A DNA stretch of 64,000 bases, taken from Pseudoruegeria aquimaris. Its GTDB lineage: Bacteria > Pseudomonadota > Alphaproteobacteria > Rhodobacterales > Rhodobacteraceae. Shown in pieces: positions 51,296 to 60,368 of this stretch. The notes under the pieces are model-generated. The model was not told the DNA's origin, searched no databases, and saw nothing but the letters and a program-made list of their open reading frames with translations. Every line of letters starts with the position of its first letter. Positions within the stretch are counted from its first letter, which is position 1. The DNA is taken from the NCBI RefSeq assembly GCF_900172235.1, contig NZ_FWFQ01000003.1, forward strand, positions 152,975-216,974, read 5' to 3'. A program made the translations under genes and the position numbers.

Positions 51296-52540
51296 TCAGA
51301 GGATCTCGTCGAGCGCTCCGATCAGCTTATTGACCTCATCGCGTGAGGTATAATGTGTATAACTCATACGCAGCACGCCCCGGCTTGGATCAACATTCAT
51401 CCCCTCAAGCGCGCGCACGGCGTAGAAGTCGCTCGCCGCGCACATCACGCCCCGCGCCGCCAGGGCTTCCGAGGCCGCCACCGCGTCGCCTTCGAACTGC
51501 ACAGCGATCGTGGGCGCGCGCCCCTCGGCCCGCTTCGGCCCCAGCAAACGCAGGGAATTCCGGCTCGACAGGAAATCCAGCAGCGGCTGCATCAGCGCCG
51601 TTTCGCTGGCGCGCATCAGGTCATGGACCTGTGCGCACCGACGCGCAGGGTCCGGCTCGGCCCCTGTTCCTTCGCCGCCGCCGAAATGATGGGCGTGCAG
51701 CGCGTCGATGTAATCGGCCATGCCGGCGCAGGCGGCCACCTGCGCGTGATCGGGGCCGGCAGGGGTGAAGCGTTTGTACAGGGAGCCGCCGTTGAAGTAA
51801 TGCCCCTGGTTGGGCAGCGCCTCGGCCAGAGCCCGGCGGATCACCATCAGCCCCTGGTGCGGGCCGTATGTCTTGTAGGCGGAGAACAGGTAGATATCGG
51901 CACCGAGGGCCGAAATATCGGGGAAACCGTGCGGCGCGTAGCTCACCCCGTCCACGCAGGTCAGCACGCCGGCATCGCGGGCCCTGGCGCAGATCCGCGC
52001 CACCGGGTTGATCTCCCCGACCACGTTGGAGCAATGGGGAAAGCACAGAAGCCGGGCCTTCTCGTCGAAGAGCGCATCCAGATCCGCCGGATCGAGATGG
52101 CCCGTCTCGGGATCCATCCGCCATTCCCGGATCTCGATGCCGCGCGCCGCCAGCCGGCGCCACGGCCCGCTGTTGGCCTCGTGATCCTGGTTGGTGACGA
52201 TTATCGCCTCCCCCGGCGCGAGGTGCTCGGCGAAGGCCTGCGCCAGAACGTAGGTGTTCTGCGTCGTCGAGGGGCCGAAGGAAAGCTCATCGGGCTCCAC
52301 CCCCAGAAGCGCGGCCAGCCGGCTGCGGGCTTCGTCCATCTCCTCGCCGCCGAGGCGGGAGGCCTCGAAAGGCGCATAGGGCTGCACCTTCCGCTTGGTG
52401 TAGAAGCGGAACAGGCGGTCGATCACCTGCCGGCAGGTGTAGGAGCCGCCCGCGTTTTCAAAGAAGGCCTGCCCGGCCATTTCGGGCTGCGCAAAGGCGG
52501 GAAACTGCGCCCGCACGAAATCCAGATCCAGTGTTTTCAT
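51296..52540 (-). CDS. class V aminotransferase (cysteine desulfurase-like)
   Basis: A PLP enzyme of 414 residues. The PLP lysine is in LFSAYKTYGPHQ, the ring-stacking region is TNQDHEANSGPWRR, and CVDGVSYAPHG carries the aspartate. It belongs to the NifS/CsdA-like group that includes desulfurases and kynureninase-like enzymes. No catalytic cysteine loop typical of SufS can be assigned with confidence, so the exact substrate is unknown. The ATG at 52540 is chosen since upstream codons fall within the terminator region. Confidence 0.8.
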   Translation of the reverse strand: MKTLDLDFVRAQFPAFAQPEMAGQAFFENAGGSYTCRQVIDRLFRFYTKRKVQPYAPFEASRLGGEEMDEARSRLAALLGVEPDELSFGPSTTQNTYVLAQAFAEHLAPGEAIIVTNQDHEANSGPWRRLAARGIEIREWRMDPETGHLDPADLDALFDEKARLLCFPHCSNVVGEINPVARICARARDAGVLTCVDGVSYAPHGFPDISALGADIYLFSAYKTYGPHQGLMVIRRALAEALPNQGHYFNGGSLYKRFTPAGPDHAQVAACAGMADYIDALHAHHFGGGEGTGAEPDPARRCAQVHDLMRASETALMQPLLDFLSSRNSLRLLGPKRAEGRAPTIAVQFEGDAVAASEALAARGVMCAASDFYAVRALEGMNVDPSRGVLRMSYTHYTSRDEVNKLIGALDEIL

Positions 52541-52582
52541 TGCGCCACGCTCCACGAGCGGCGCGCGGAAATCAAGCGCCCG

Positions 52583-52614
52583 CAAAAGAAAAACGCCGCC
52601 CCGGAAGGCGGCGC
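52583..52614 (-). terminator. rho-independent terminator after the VWA-Hint gene
   Basis: On the reverse strand CGCCGCC, loop TTCCGG, GGCGGCG is followed by TTTTTCTTTT. It lies 23 bases after the stop of the VWA-Hint gene and ahead of the aminotransferase start, so the two genes are separate transcripts. Confidence 0.8.
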
Positions 52615-52636
52615 TTCGCACATCGTTTCAACCGTT

Positions 52637-54283
52637 TCAGGACAGCAGCACGCCCACGCGCGGCTTCAGCTGATCGCGGGCCGAGGTATAGACGCTGTCG
52701 GGCTCGTCCTGTTCCAGCAGCTGCGGGAAGAGCGTCAGCAGCTCCTCGCGCATGTCCTCGGGCAGCGCCTCGATCGTCTTGCGGTTGGGGAAGAAGCTTT
52801 CGGTCTCCACCCCTTCGGCATAGATCACCTCGTGGTTCTCGAAGGCCACATGGTAGTAGACGACGCGCTCCTTGCCGTGATCCATCCGGATCGTGCTGTC
52901 GTTGCAGAGCGTGAAGGCCGGAGTCAGCACGCCGTCCGGCTCGCCGAACATCATCTCCGCACGCCAGTCGCGCACGAGGAAACGGTGCTGGCGGGAAACG
53001 CGCAGATCGCGCTCGGGCAGCCCCTTTCCGAGGCTTCCGGCGGCGAAGAAGATCGGCTTCAGCGCGGGTTTGATCGCCATGATCTCGGGCTCAACCGGAG
53101 AAGAGCCGATCCAACGCACCTTCTGCACCCCGTGATCGCGCGTCACCACGCGATCACCCACCGAAAGCGTTTCCACCGGCACCGGGCCGTCGGGCGTGAG
53201 GATATGGGTGCCTTCCACGAAGCACACCACCACGCCGATGGAGAGGTTGTTCGTGACGGTCTGGAAGTCGGGGTCCACGCCGAACTGGGCGTTCACCTGC
53301 ACGTCCAGCGTGTCGCCGGGCATCAGGTTGTAACCGTCGAGGATGATGCAGTTGATCGTCCAGCCAGTAGGCGTGGCTTGAACCCTCGGGTCATCAACGG
53401 GCACGAATTCGAACAGCTCGCCCTCCACGATGATCTCGAAGCCGGCGAAATCGACGTTCACCAGCGGCTCGACGATGAAATCGAGAAGCTCGGCGCCGGA
53501 TGTCACCTGCTCCGCGAGCGGCACCCCGTTCACCTCGGTGGCGACGGTTTCGAGATCATCCAGCGAGGAGTTCGCGCCGAGGCCGATCGCCTTGATGACG
53601 GCGCCGTAATCGTTCTCCAGCGCCCGCGCCGGCGTGTCGAAATCCTGCGAACCGCCGCCGGGCAGCACCGGGAAGCCGTCGGAGGCGAAGATCACGATGT
53701 TGGTGTCCTGGTCGCTCACACCGTTGTCCGCCCAGGCCGTGTCCACTTCTTCGAGGGCTGCCTGGTAGTTCGTCCAGCCGGACGGGCCGTCGTCGTTGAT
53801 GGCCTGCAACGCCGCCGCGAATTCGCTGCCTTGCGACAGGTTGAAGGTGCCCCGCTCGAAGGCATCGGTCGAATAGTCGATCAACGTGATGTTCACCTCG
53901 TCGGCGGTGTAGCCTGCGGCGATGTAGGCATCGAACAACTCCTGCGCGGCAAAGAGTTCCGCCTGCAGGATGTTCTCGTTATTCCCGTCGCCGGTGAAAT
54001 CCGTGCCGGAACTGTTGCTGGTGGAGCCGGAGGTGTCGATCACCAGGGCGATGTTGATCGTTTCGGTCACTTCCGTAAACGTCACGCTCGTGCTGAGTTC
54101 GGCCTGCTCGTCCGTGGCCGGGTAGGCCAGCGTCGAGTTCAGGGTCACGTCGATGTCGCCGACGGCACCCCCATCGATGATCCCATTTGCCGAGTCAGTC
54201 ACGTTGTTCGGGTTGGACGGGTTCGTAACCACCTTTACCTCCAATCGCGGACCCTCGGAGCACACCGAAAGCCGCCGCACCAT
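52637..54283 (-). CDS. VWA and Hint domain protein
   Basis: A protein of 548 residues. A von Willebrand A domain carries the MIDAS motif DTSGSTS near residue 83 and FASDGFP further on. The C-terminal part starts with CFVEGTHILTPDGPVPVETL and VGDRVVTRDHG, a Hint (hedgehog/intein) domain common in Rhodobacterales secreted proteins, with SRQHRFLVRDWRAEMMFG later. No N-terminal signal peptide is evident. Hint domains can self-cleave at their first Cys; here C355 or thereabouts would be the site. Acidic and likely secreted by another route; function unknown. Confidence 0.8.
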   Translation of the reverse strand: MVRRLSVCSEGPRLEVKVVTNPSNPNNVTDSANGIIDGGAVGDIDVTLNSTLAYPATDEQAELSTSVTFTEVTETINIALVIDTSGSTSNSSGTDFTGDGNNENILQAELFAAQELFDAYIAAGYTADEVNITLIDYSTDAFERGTFNLSQGSEFAAALQAINDDGPSGWTNYQAALEEVDTAWADNGVSDQDTNIVIFASDGFPVLPGGGSQDFDTPARALENDYGAVIKAIGLGANSSLDDLETVATEVNGVPLAEQVTSGAELLDFIVEPLVNVDFAGFEIIVEGELFEFVPVDDPRVQATPTGWTINCIILDGYNLMPGDTLDVQVNAQFGVDPDFQTVTNNLSIGVVVCFVEGTHILTPDGPVPVETLSVGDRVVTRDHGVQKVRWIGSSPVEPEIMAIKPALKPIFFAAGSLGKGLPERDLRVSRQHRFLVRDWRAEMMFGEPDGVLTPAFTLCNDSTIRMDHGKERVVYYHVAFENHEVIYAEGVETESFFPNRKTIEALPEDMREELLTLFPQLLEQDEPDSVYTSARDQLKPRVGVLLS

Positions 54284-54639
54284 CTGCCTTACCTTGCGTC
54301 TGAGTAGGGACGACGGGGCGCGGCAGCGTCAACTTTTCCTTAACGATCTATACAGCAAACTCAGCTAATTTCATATGAATTAAGGCGAAATTTGGACACC
54401 GCTTTCGTGGCGGGCCTGTTTTATTGGCGGTTGGGCGAGAACAATGGAGGCTCCGCGCCGTCATCGTTCTCCGTCAGGAAATCGGCCGCCACATTTCCGC
54501 CATTTCACCATGATCGCCGATTCCGTGATGATTCGCAGGCGAGATCCCCGTGAAAAAATACCCCATCCTGCGCGCGCCGACCGCTTGCATCCGCCCCGCA
54601 CAGCGCCTAATTATGAGCTGTCGGTTCGCCGACTATGGA

Positions 54640-54940
54640 CATAAACGCGCTCGTAATAAGCGGATCGGACCCGGGGGCGGTACCCGGCGACTCCACCAAA
54701 CATCCTTCGTTGGGGGCAGATGGGGTCGAAACAGGATCGACGAACGTCTAAAGGGGTTAGCTTTGTCCCGGTGAGATACTACCGTTATCGGTTCGCTAAG
54801 CATAATTGCCAACGACAATCGTGCTCCGGTCGCTCTCGCTGCTTAATGCAGTGCGAAACACCGAAATCTTAAGCCCTGTCGCCTAGCCGCGTCAGGCGGG
54901 GTCCGCAGGCACCTGGCAACAGAAGCCTGCACTTCCCCCC
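54640..54940 (+). ncRNA. ssrA: two-piece (circularly permuted) tmRNA
   Basis: The acceptor piece comes first and ends CGACTCCACCA at 54698; the coding piece begins GGGGTCG at 54722, and the two ends pair as a 7-bp acceptor stem. Only about 23 bases separate them. The tag frame 54808-54846 reads ANDNRAPVALAA then TAA, the typical alphaproteobacterial proteolysis tag. Conserved tmRNA segments GGACATAAACGC (acceptor piece) and GTCGCCTAGCCGCGTCAGGC (after the tag) support this. Outer ends are approximate. The stretch 54284-54639 before it shows no gene. Confidence 0.93.
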
Positions 54941-55106
54941 CCTGATCACAATGCACGCCATGTGGCCGACACCCTGCAAGTGCCCGAAGGCCCTCCGCCC
55001 GCGCCCTTTCCGTGGCGCCGGAAATCGGGACGCTTGATCGGCGCCGCGCCGGGCGCTACGGCTCGGGCAAAGCTGGCCACCCCGCACCGTGCAGGCAGGA
55101 GACCCG

Positions 55107-56372
55107 ATGACACCCCCCAGCCTTTCGGAGATGGTCCGCGTGTTCGGCCGCATCGGCCTTCTCTCCTTCGGGGGGCCGGCGGCGCAGATCGCGCTGATGC
55201 ATCGCGAACTGGTGGATGAACGCCCCTGGCTCGACGAGGCGCAGTTCCTGAACGCCCTCTCCTTCTGCATGCTGCTGCCAGGACCCGAGGCGATGCAGCT
55301 GGCCACCTACGCCGGCTGGCGCCTGCGCGGCCTGCGCGGCGGGCTGATCGCCGGCCTGCTGTTCGTGCTGCCCGGCGCCTGCGTCGTGCTGGCGCTCTCC
55401 GTGCTCTACGGGTTCTACGGCACGTTGCCGCTCACCGAGGTGCTGTTCCTCGGCATCAAGTGCACCGTCGTCGTCATCGTGCTGCAGGCTCTGCTGAACG
55501 TGGCGCGCAAGGCGCTTCAGGGCCCCGGGCATTGGCTGGTGGCCGGGCTGAGCTTCGCCGCCATCTTCCTGTTCAACGCCCCTTTCCCCGCGATCATCGC
55601 GATTGCGGCGGGCTTCGGCTTCCTCTCCGCGCGAGGCGCCGCCTCGCACGCCGACGCGGCCCCCGCCGGCGTGCCGCCCGCGCGGACCCTGCGCACGGTC
55701 GCCACCTGGGGAGCGCTCTGGGCCGCACCGATCGCTTGCGCAGCGCTGGCCGGCTGGCCCCTGCTCACCGAGATCGGCCTGTTCTTCTCCAAGCTCGCCA
55801 TCGTCACCTTCGGCGGCGCCTACGCCGTGCTCGCCTACATGACGCAGGCCGTCGTGGTGGACCACGGATGGCTGACCACCGCGCAGATGATGGACGGGCT
55901 GGGGCTGGCCGAAACCACGCCGGGCCCGCTCATCCTCGTCACCCAGTTCGTGGGCTACCAGGCCGGCGCGGCCGCCGGCGGGGTCGCGCTCGGACTGGCG
56001 GCGGCGCTTATGGTGCTCTGGGTCACCTTCACGCCCTGCTTCCTCTGGATCTTCGCCGGCGCCCCCTACATCGAGTGGATCGCCGCACGCCCCGCCCTTG
56101 CCGGTGCGCTCAAGGCGATCACCGCGGCCGTCGTCGGGGTAATCCTGAACCTGTCGATCTGGTTCGCGCTGCATCTCTACTTCACCGATCTGGCCCTGCT
56201 GCAATTCGGCCCCGCCCGGCTGCTCTGGCCCGCCGCCGGAAGCTTCGACGGCCTCGCCCTGGCGCTCACCGCCCTTGCGGCGCTGCTTCTTGCGGGCCTG
56301 CGGATGAGCCTGCTGGCGGCGCTTCCGCTCATGGCGCTGGCCGGCGCCGGGGCGCTGGCCGTGGCGGGGTGA
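55107..56372 (+). CDS. chrA: chromate transporter ChrA
   Basis: A membrane protein of 421 residues with two homologous halves, each beginning with the CHR motif: GLLSFGGPAAQIALMHRELV in the first and KLAIVTFGGAYAVLAYM in the second; LLPGPEAMQLATYAGW and AETTPGPLILVTQFVGY are the paired PGP motifs. It exports chromate. The ATG at 55107 has the ribosome site aggag. It stands alone between tmRNA and sspB. Confidence 0.92.
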   Translation: MTPPSLSEMVRVFGRIGLLSFGGPAAQIALMHRELVDERPWLDEAQFLNALSFCMLLPGPEAMQLATYAGWRLRGLRGGLIAGLLFVLPGACVVLALSVLYGFYGTLPLTEVLFLGIKCTVVVIVLQALLNVARKALQGPGHWLVAGLSFAAIFLFNAPFPAIIAIAAGFGFLSARGAASHADAAPAGVPPARTLRTVATWGALWAAPIACAALAGWPLLTEIGLFFSKLAIVTFGGAYAVLAYMTQAVVVDHGWLTTAQMMDGLGLAETTPGPLILVTQFVGYQAGAAAGGVALGLAAALMVLWVTFTPCFLWIFAGAPYIEWIAARPALAGALKAITAAVVGVILNLSIWFALHLYFTDLALLQFGPARLLWPAAGSFDGLALALTALAALLLAGLRMSLLAALPLMALAGAGALAVAG

Positions 56373-56450
56373 AAATTTTTACCCCCTTGCTCCCTTTTCA
56401 TCCGCCCGCGCTGCTTCTACAGTGGGCCCGTTGAAATTGAAGGTGCCCGC

Positions 56451-56939
56451 ATGTCTCGGACCATTGATTATGGAAACCTGATGCACACGGCGATGCGCGG
56501 TCTGATCCGCACCGTCCTGAGCGACGTCGCCGCGAACGGCCTGCCCGGCCAGCACCATTTCTTCATCACCTTCGACACGTTGCACCCTGACGTGGAGCTG
56601 GCCGACTGGCTGTCGGACCGCTACCCCGGCGAGATGACCGTCGTCATGCAGCACTGGTACGACAACCTCGAAGTCGGGGAAGACGGCTTCTCGGTGACGC
56701 TGAACTTCGGCGATCACCCGGAACCGCTCTACATCCCCTATGACGCCATCGTCACCTTCGTGGATCCGTCGGTGGAATTCGGCCTGCGCTTCGAGACGCA
56801 GAGCCACGAGGGTGACGACGAGGACGGCGAAGCCTTCGCCGAAGAGCTTGACGAAGCGCCGATGTCGGAGCTGCTCGAAGAAGAGAGCAACCCCCAGCGC
56901 GACGCCGAGGTCGTCAGCCTCGACAGCTTCCGCAAGTAG
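56451..56939 (+). CDS. sspB: SspB-family ClpXP adaptor
   Basis: A protein of 162 residues: a conserved ClpP-adaptor core (residues 1-115; HHFFITFDTLHPDVELADWL, TVVMQHWYDNLEV) and an acidic, flexible tail ending in AEVVSLDSFRK, the ClpX-docking type of end. This is the alphaproteobacterial SspB type, which binds ssrA tags and passes tagged proteins to ClpXP. The tmRNA gene lies about 1.5 kb upstream, so tag and adaptor are near neighbours. Confidence 0.87.
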   Translation: MSRTIDYGNLMHTAMRGLIRTVLSDVAANGLPGQHHFFITFDTLHPDVELADWLSDRYPGEMTVVMQHWYDNLEVGEDGFSVTLNFGDHPEPLYIPYDAIVTFVDPSVEFGLRFETQSHEGDDEDGEAFAEELDEAPMSELLEEESNPQRDAEVVSLDSFRK

Positions 56940-57019
56940 CCCCGCACGCGCCCGCCGAACCAGGCCAGGATCGGCAGACTCCGGCCAGCCGTGGCGAATT
57001 CCGGCAAGCCCCCGGCCCT

Positions 57020-58078
57020 TCAGCCATTCGATCCGCTGCGCGAGTCGCGCCACGCCTGCAGCGCCAGGGCGATCCTCACAACGATGGCCACCGCCACGAA
57101 GACGTAGACCACGGCGTAGCCGAGCTGCTGGAAGCGGTTGGCCAATTGCGCGTCCACGTTGCTTTCCAGCCCTGCCAGCGCCCCGCCGATCAGGATGACG
57201 TAGGCAGTGCAGGCCGAACCGGCAAAGGCGCCCCAGCTGCGCCCCGACCAGATCAGCGCCGCGCAGGTGGCGATGACGGCCGCCGCCAGCGCCAGCAGCA
57301 GCGTCCAGCTCGGGGCGAGCGTCAGGATGCGGTAGGTCAGCAGCGCGGCAAGCCCGCCGAGCGCATTGGCCGCCGCCAGTTCTGCGCCCTTGCGCAGGAT
57401 GTGGCGGTAGAACACCCGGCGCCCCGCGTCCTCGGTGGAAATCGCGGTGAGCTTCTGGAGCAGAACCGCCACGAAGACGGCCAGCAGCGGGTAGTCGGCC
57501 CGGCCCTGCTGCAGCCACAGAAGCAGGGGCAGAACCGCCACGACCAGCGCCACGACCCGGCCCAGCCGATGCGCCGGAAGCCGGGGCGCGGGCATGGGCT
57601 TCGGCTTGCGGGCCGTGGGCAGAAGGCGCCATGCCACCGCGCCGATGAGCAGCGCGGCGGCCAGATGCGCGATCACCACCAGCGCCAGCCGGGCCCCGCC
57701 CGCACCGCTGGCCTGCACGAGGAGCGGCATCAGGAGCAGCGCGATCAGCGCCACGAGCACGAACAACCCGTTGCCGCCCCGCGCCCCGTACCAGAAGGCA
57801 ACCCCGAGGCAGCCGGCCTGCACCGCCAGCGAGAGCGCCGGATCGCCCTGCAACGCGATGAACAGGTAGGCGCCCCCGAAGAAGGCAACGAAGGAGAAGC
57901 CCAGAAGCAGCAGGCTGAACCGCAGCGGCAGCGGCTGCGGCAGTTGCAGAAGCGCGGCAAGGAACACAGGCGTCATGTAGGCCAGCGGCAGATCCAGGAG
58001 TTCCGCGATCGCATAGGTGCCGAACACGCAGATCGTGAACCGCAGCGCATCGCGCATCGCCTCCGCCGGTCGGCTCAT
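57020..58078 (-). CDS. DUF2955/FUSC-like membrane protein
   Basis: A protein of 352 residues with about ten membrane spans in two repeats (AIAELLDLPLAYMTPVFLAA and GRADYPLLAVFVAVLLQKLT begin each half). The layout is that of DUF2955 and FUSC-type proteins, which often work with a membrane fusion protein in efflux of aromatic compounds. No HlyD-like partner is next to it here. The ATG at 58078 has a G-rich ribosome site; an earlier in-frame start has no such site. Confidence 0.7.
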   Translation of the reverse strand: MSRPAEAMRDALRFTICVFGTYAIAELLDLPLAYMTPVFLAALLQLPQPLPLRFSLLLLGFSFVAFFGGAYLFIALQGDPALSLAVQAGCLGVAFWYGARGGNGLFVLVALIALLLMPLLVQASGAGGARLALVVIAHLAAALLIGAVAWRLLPTARKPKPMPAPRLPAHRLGRVVALVVAVLPLLLWLQQGRADYPLLAVFVAVLLQKLTAISTEDAGRRVFYRHILRKGAELAAANALGGLAALLTYRILTLAPSWTLLLALAAAVIATCAALIWSGRSWGAFAGSACTAYVILIGGALAGLESNVDAQLANRFQQLGYAVVYVFVAVAIVVRIALALQAWRDSRSGSNG

Positions 58079-58277
58079 TTCCCTGCCCCCCTTTTGTTGC
58101 CCCGCCGCCAGTGGCGCAGGCACATGTTCCTCCGAAGCACCCGCTCCGGTCAATCGCCGCCGGCGGCCGCCGGCCTGCGCGTTTTCGCCGCCTGTTAGCG
58201 GTATCCCATGGTATACAGCATTGCACTTCGCCCCGGTTTCGCTATGAAACGGCTGACTCGGATTACAGGAGGTCACG

Positions 58278-59672
58278 ATGGCTCAAACCCGCACCGAAAC
58301 CGACAGCTTTGGCCCGCTGGAAGTTCCTTCTGACAAATACTGGGGCGCGCAGACGCAGCGCTCGATCATGAATTTCCCCATCGGCTGGGAGAAGCAGCCC
58401 GTCGCCATCGTGCGCGCGCTCGGCGTGATCAAGCAGGCCTGCGCCATGGCCAACAAGGAGAGCGGCGCGCTCGATCCCAGGCTGGCCGACGCCATCATCC
58501 AGGCCGCCAGCGAAGTGGTGGCCGGCAAGTTCGACGACAACTTCCCCCTTGTCGTCTGGCAGACGGGTTCGGGCACGCAGTCCAACATGAACGCCAACGA
58601 GGTCATCGCCAACCGCGCGATCGAGATCCTCGGCGGCGTGATCGGCTCCAAGGATCCGGTGCACCCCAACGATCACTGCAACATGGGGCAGTCCTCCAAC
58701 GACACCTTCCCCACCGCCATGCACATCGCCGCCGCCATGATGACGCGCGACGTGCTGCTGCCGGGCCTCACCAAGCTGGCCGAAGGGCTGGAGGCGAAGG
58801 CCGAGGAGTTCAAGGACATCATCAAGATCGGCCGCACCCACACGCAGGACGCCACCCCGCTCACGCTGGGGCAGGAGTTCTCGGGCTACGCCATGCAGAT
58901 CCGCAACGGCATCAAGCGCATCGAGCTGGCGCTGCCGGGCATCTACGAGCTGGCGCAGGGCGGCACCGCCGTGGGCACCGGCCTGAACACCCGCAAGGGC
59001 TGGGGCGAGGCCGTGGCCGCCAACATGGCCGAGATCACCGGCCTGCCCTTCGTCACCGCGCCCAACAAGTTCGAAGCGCTCGCCGCCCATGACGCGATGG
59101 TCTTCATGTCCGGCGCGCTCGCCACGGTCGCCGGTGCGATGTACAAGATCGCCAACGACATCCGCTTCCTCGGCTCCGGCCCCCGTTCGGGCCTCGGCGA
59201 GCTGATCCTGCCGGAAAACGAGCCCGGCTCCTCGATCATGCCCGGCAAGGTGAACCCGACGCAGGCCGAAGCCATGACGCAGGTCGCCGCCCATGTGATG
59301 GGCAACGACGCCGCGATCAAGTTCGCCGGCTCGCAGGGCCATTTCGAGCTGAACGTCTACAACCCGATGATGAGCTACAACCTGCTGCAATCCATGCAGC
59401 TTCTGGGCGACGTGGCCGACAGCTTCACCGAGCGCATGCTGAAGGGCATCAAGGCCAACGAGGCGCGCATCGAGAAGCTGATGAAGGAAAGCCTGATGCT
59501 CGTCACCGCGCTGGCCCCCACCATCGGCTACGACAACGCCACCACCGTGGCCAAGACGGCGCACAAGAACGGCACCACCCTGAAGGAAGAGGCCGTGCGC
59601 CTCGGCTTCGTGGACGAGGCCACGTTTGACGCCGTCGTCCGGCCCGAGCAGATGATCGGCCCCAAGGACTGA
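58278..59672 (+). CDS. fumC: class II fumarate hydratase
   Basis: A protein of 464 residues with the superfamily signature [15 protein letters not shown] and the active-site parts [14 protein letters not shown] and [10 protein letters not shown]. It interconverts fumarate and malate in the citric acid cycle. Ribosome site ggagg upstream of the ATG. Its stop shares a base with the DUF4169 gene, a linkage typical of Rhodobacterales. Confidence 0.96.
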   Translation: MAQTRTETDSFGPLEVPSDKYWGAQTQRSIMNFPIGWEKQPVAIVRALGVIKQACAMANKESGALDPRLADAIIQAASEVVAGKFDDNFPLVVWQTGSGTQSNMNANEVIANRAIEILGGVIGSKDPVHPNDHCNMGQSSNDTFPTAMHIAAAMMTRDVLLPGLTKLAEGLEAKAEEFKDIIKIGRTHTQDATPLTLGQEFSGYAMQIRNGIKRIELALPGIYELAQGGTAVGTGLNTRKGWGEAVAANMAEITGLPFVTAPNKFEALAAHDAMVFMSGALATVAGAMYKIANDIRFLGSGPRSGLGELILPENEPGSSIMPGKVNPTQAEAMTQVAAHVMGNDAAIKFAGSQGHFELNVYNPMMSYNLLQSMQLLGDVADSFTERMLKGIKANEARIEKLMKESLMLVTALAPTIGYDNATTVAKTAHKNGTTLKEEAVRLGFVDEATFDAVVRPEQMIGPKD

Positions 59673-59881
59673 TGGGCGGAAAACCCGCCGACATCATCAA
59701 CCTGAACCGCGCGCGCAAGGCCCGCGCGCGGGACGAAAAGCGCAAGGCGGCGGATGCCAACGCCTTGCGCCACGGCCTCACCAAGGCGCAGAAAGCCGCA
59801 CTGAAAGCGGAGAAGCAGCGCGCCGAAACCGCCCTCGACCAGCACCGCACCGACGCAAAAGACACGCCCGAGGGCGCATGA
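59672..59881 (+). CDS. DUF4169 family small basic protein
   Basis: A protein of 69 residues, very rich in Lys, Arg and Ala (INLNRARKARARDEKRKAAD start), the DUF4169 pattern. It is translated by TGATG coupling to fumC. The family is conserved next to fumC in Rhodobacterales; its role is unknown. The charge suggests nucleic acid binding. Confidence 0.85.
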   Translation: MGGKPADIINLNRARKARARDEKRKAADANALRHGLTKAQKAALKAEKQRAETALDQHRTDAKDTPEGA

Positions 59882-59957
59882 TCGCGGCCGGCGGCACTTT
59901 TTCACTGTTCTTGAACCTCCTGCGTTCTAAGTCGATGCGCGTGGAGGTCTGGCGACG

Positions 59958-59973
59958 GCCCGGCATGCCGGGC
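59958..59973. other. perfect 16-bp palindrome in the DUF4169-RHH gap
   Basis: GCCCGGCATGCCGGGC lies in a 247-base gap between the DUF4169 gene and the ribbon-helix-helix gene. There is no T-run. It could be an operator or a hairpin in the mRNA. Nothing else is seen in the gap. Confidence 0.4.
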
Positions 59974-60128
59974 GCAGCACGGGCCTCGTGTTGAGTAAAC
60001 GGTGCAGGCTTTCGCGGCGTGTTCCTCGTCACCGCGGAAGCCTGTGGGTTCAGGCAAAGGCGCCGCGCGGGGCATCCAGGGCCGCCCTCCCCGTCGCGCC
60101 GAATGGAAGTTGCAGGAGTTGAGACGGC

Positions 60129-60368
60129 ATGAATACGCGCCCCCAGAAACATTCGCTGACCCTGAAAGGCCACCGAACCAGCGTCTCGCTGGAAGATGAA
60201 TTCTGGGAGGCCTTCCGGATGATCGCCGCCGAACGGAACATGCCCATCAACGCGCTGGCGGTCGAGATCGACGAAAGCCGCGACGTGGACAGCGGGCTGG
60301 CCTCCTCGATCCGGCTCTACGTGCTGCGCCACCTCCAGCAGCAACTCGAAATGCGCCAGGCCTCCTAG
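60129..60368 (+). CDS. ribbon-helix-helix domain protein
   Basis: A protein of 79 residues. SLTLKGHRTSVSLEDEFWEA gives the beta strand and first helix, and INALAVEIDESRDVDSGLAS the rest of an RHH_4-type fold. Small RHH proteins bind DNA as dimers. It ends 4 bases into the convergent cytochrome P450 gene. Confidence 0.85.
   Translation: MNTRPQKHSLTLKGHRTSVSLEDEFWEAFRMIAAERNMPINALAVEIDESRDVDSGLASSIRLYVLRHLQQQLEMRQAS

Noticed and set aside
51353..54307. A 984-residue forward frame opposite the aminotransferase and VWA-Hint genes
   Set aside because: It spans two well-supported reverse-strand genes and their terminator; antisense artefact of high GC.
54444..54644. Small forward frame before the tmRNA
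   Set aside because: It runs into the tmRNA acceptor piece and shows no protein-like pattern.
56355..56395. Terminator after chrA (GGGGTGAAAA...TTTTTACCCC)
   Set aside because: The stem is AT-rich in the middle with a bulge and no T-run after it; too weak to call.
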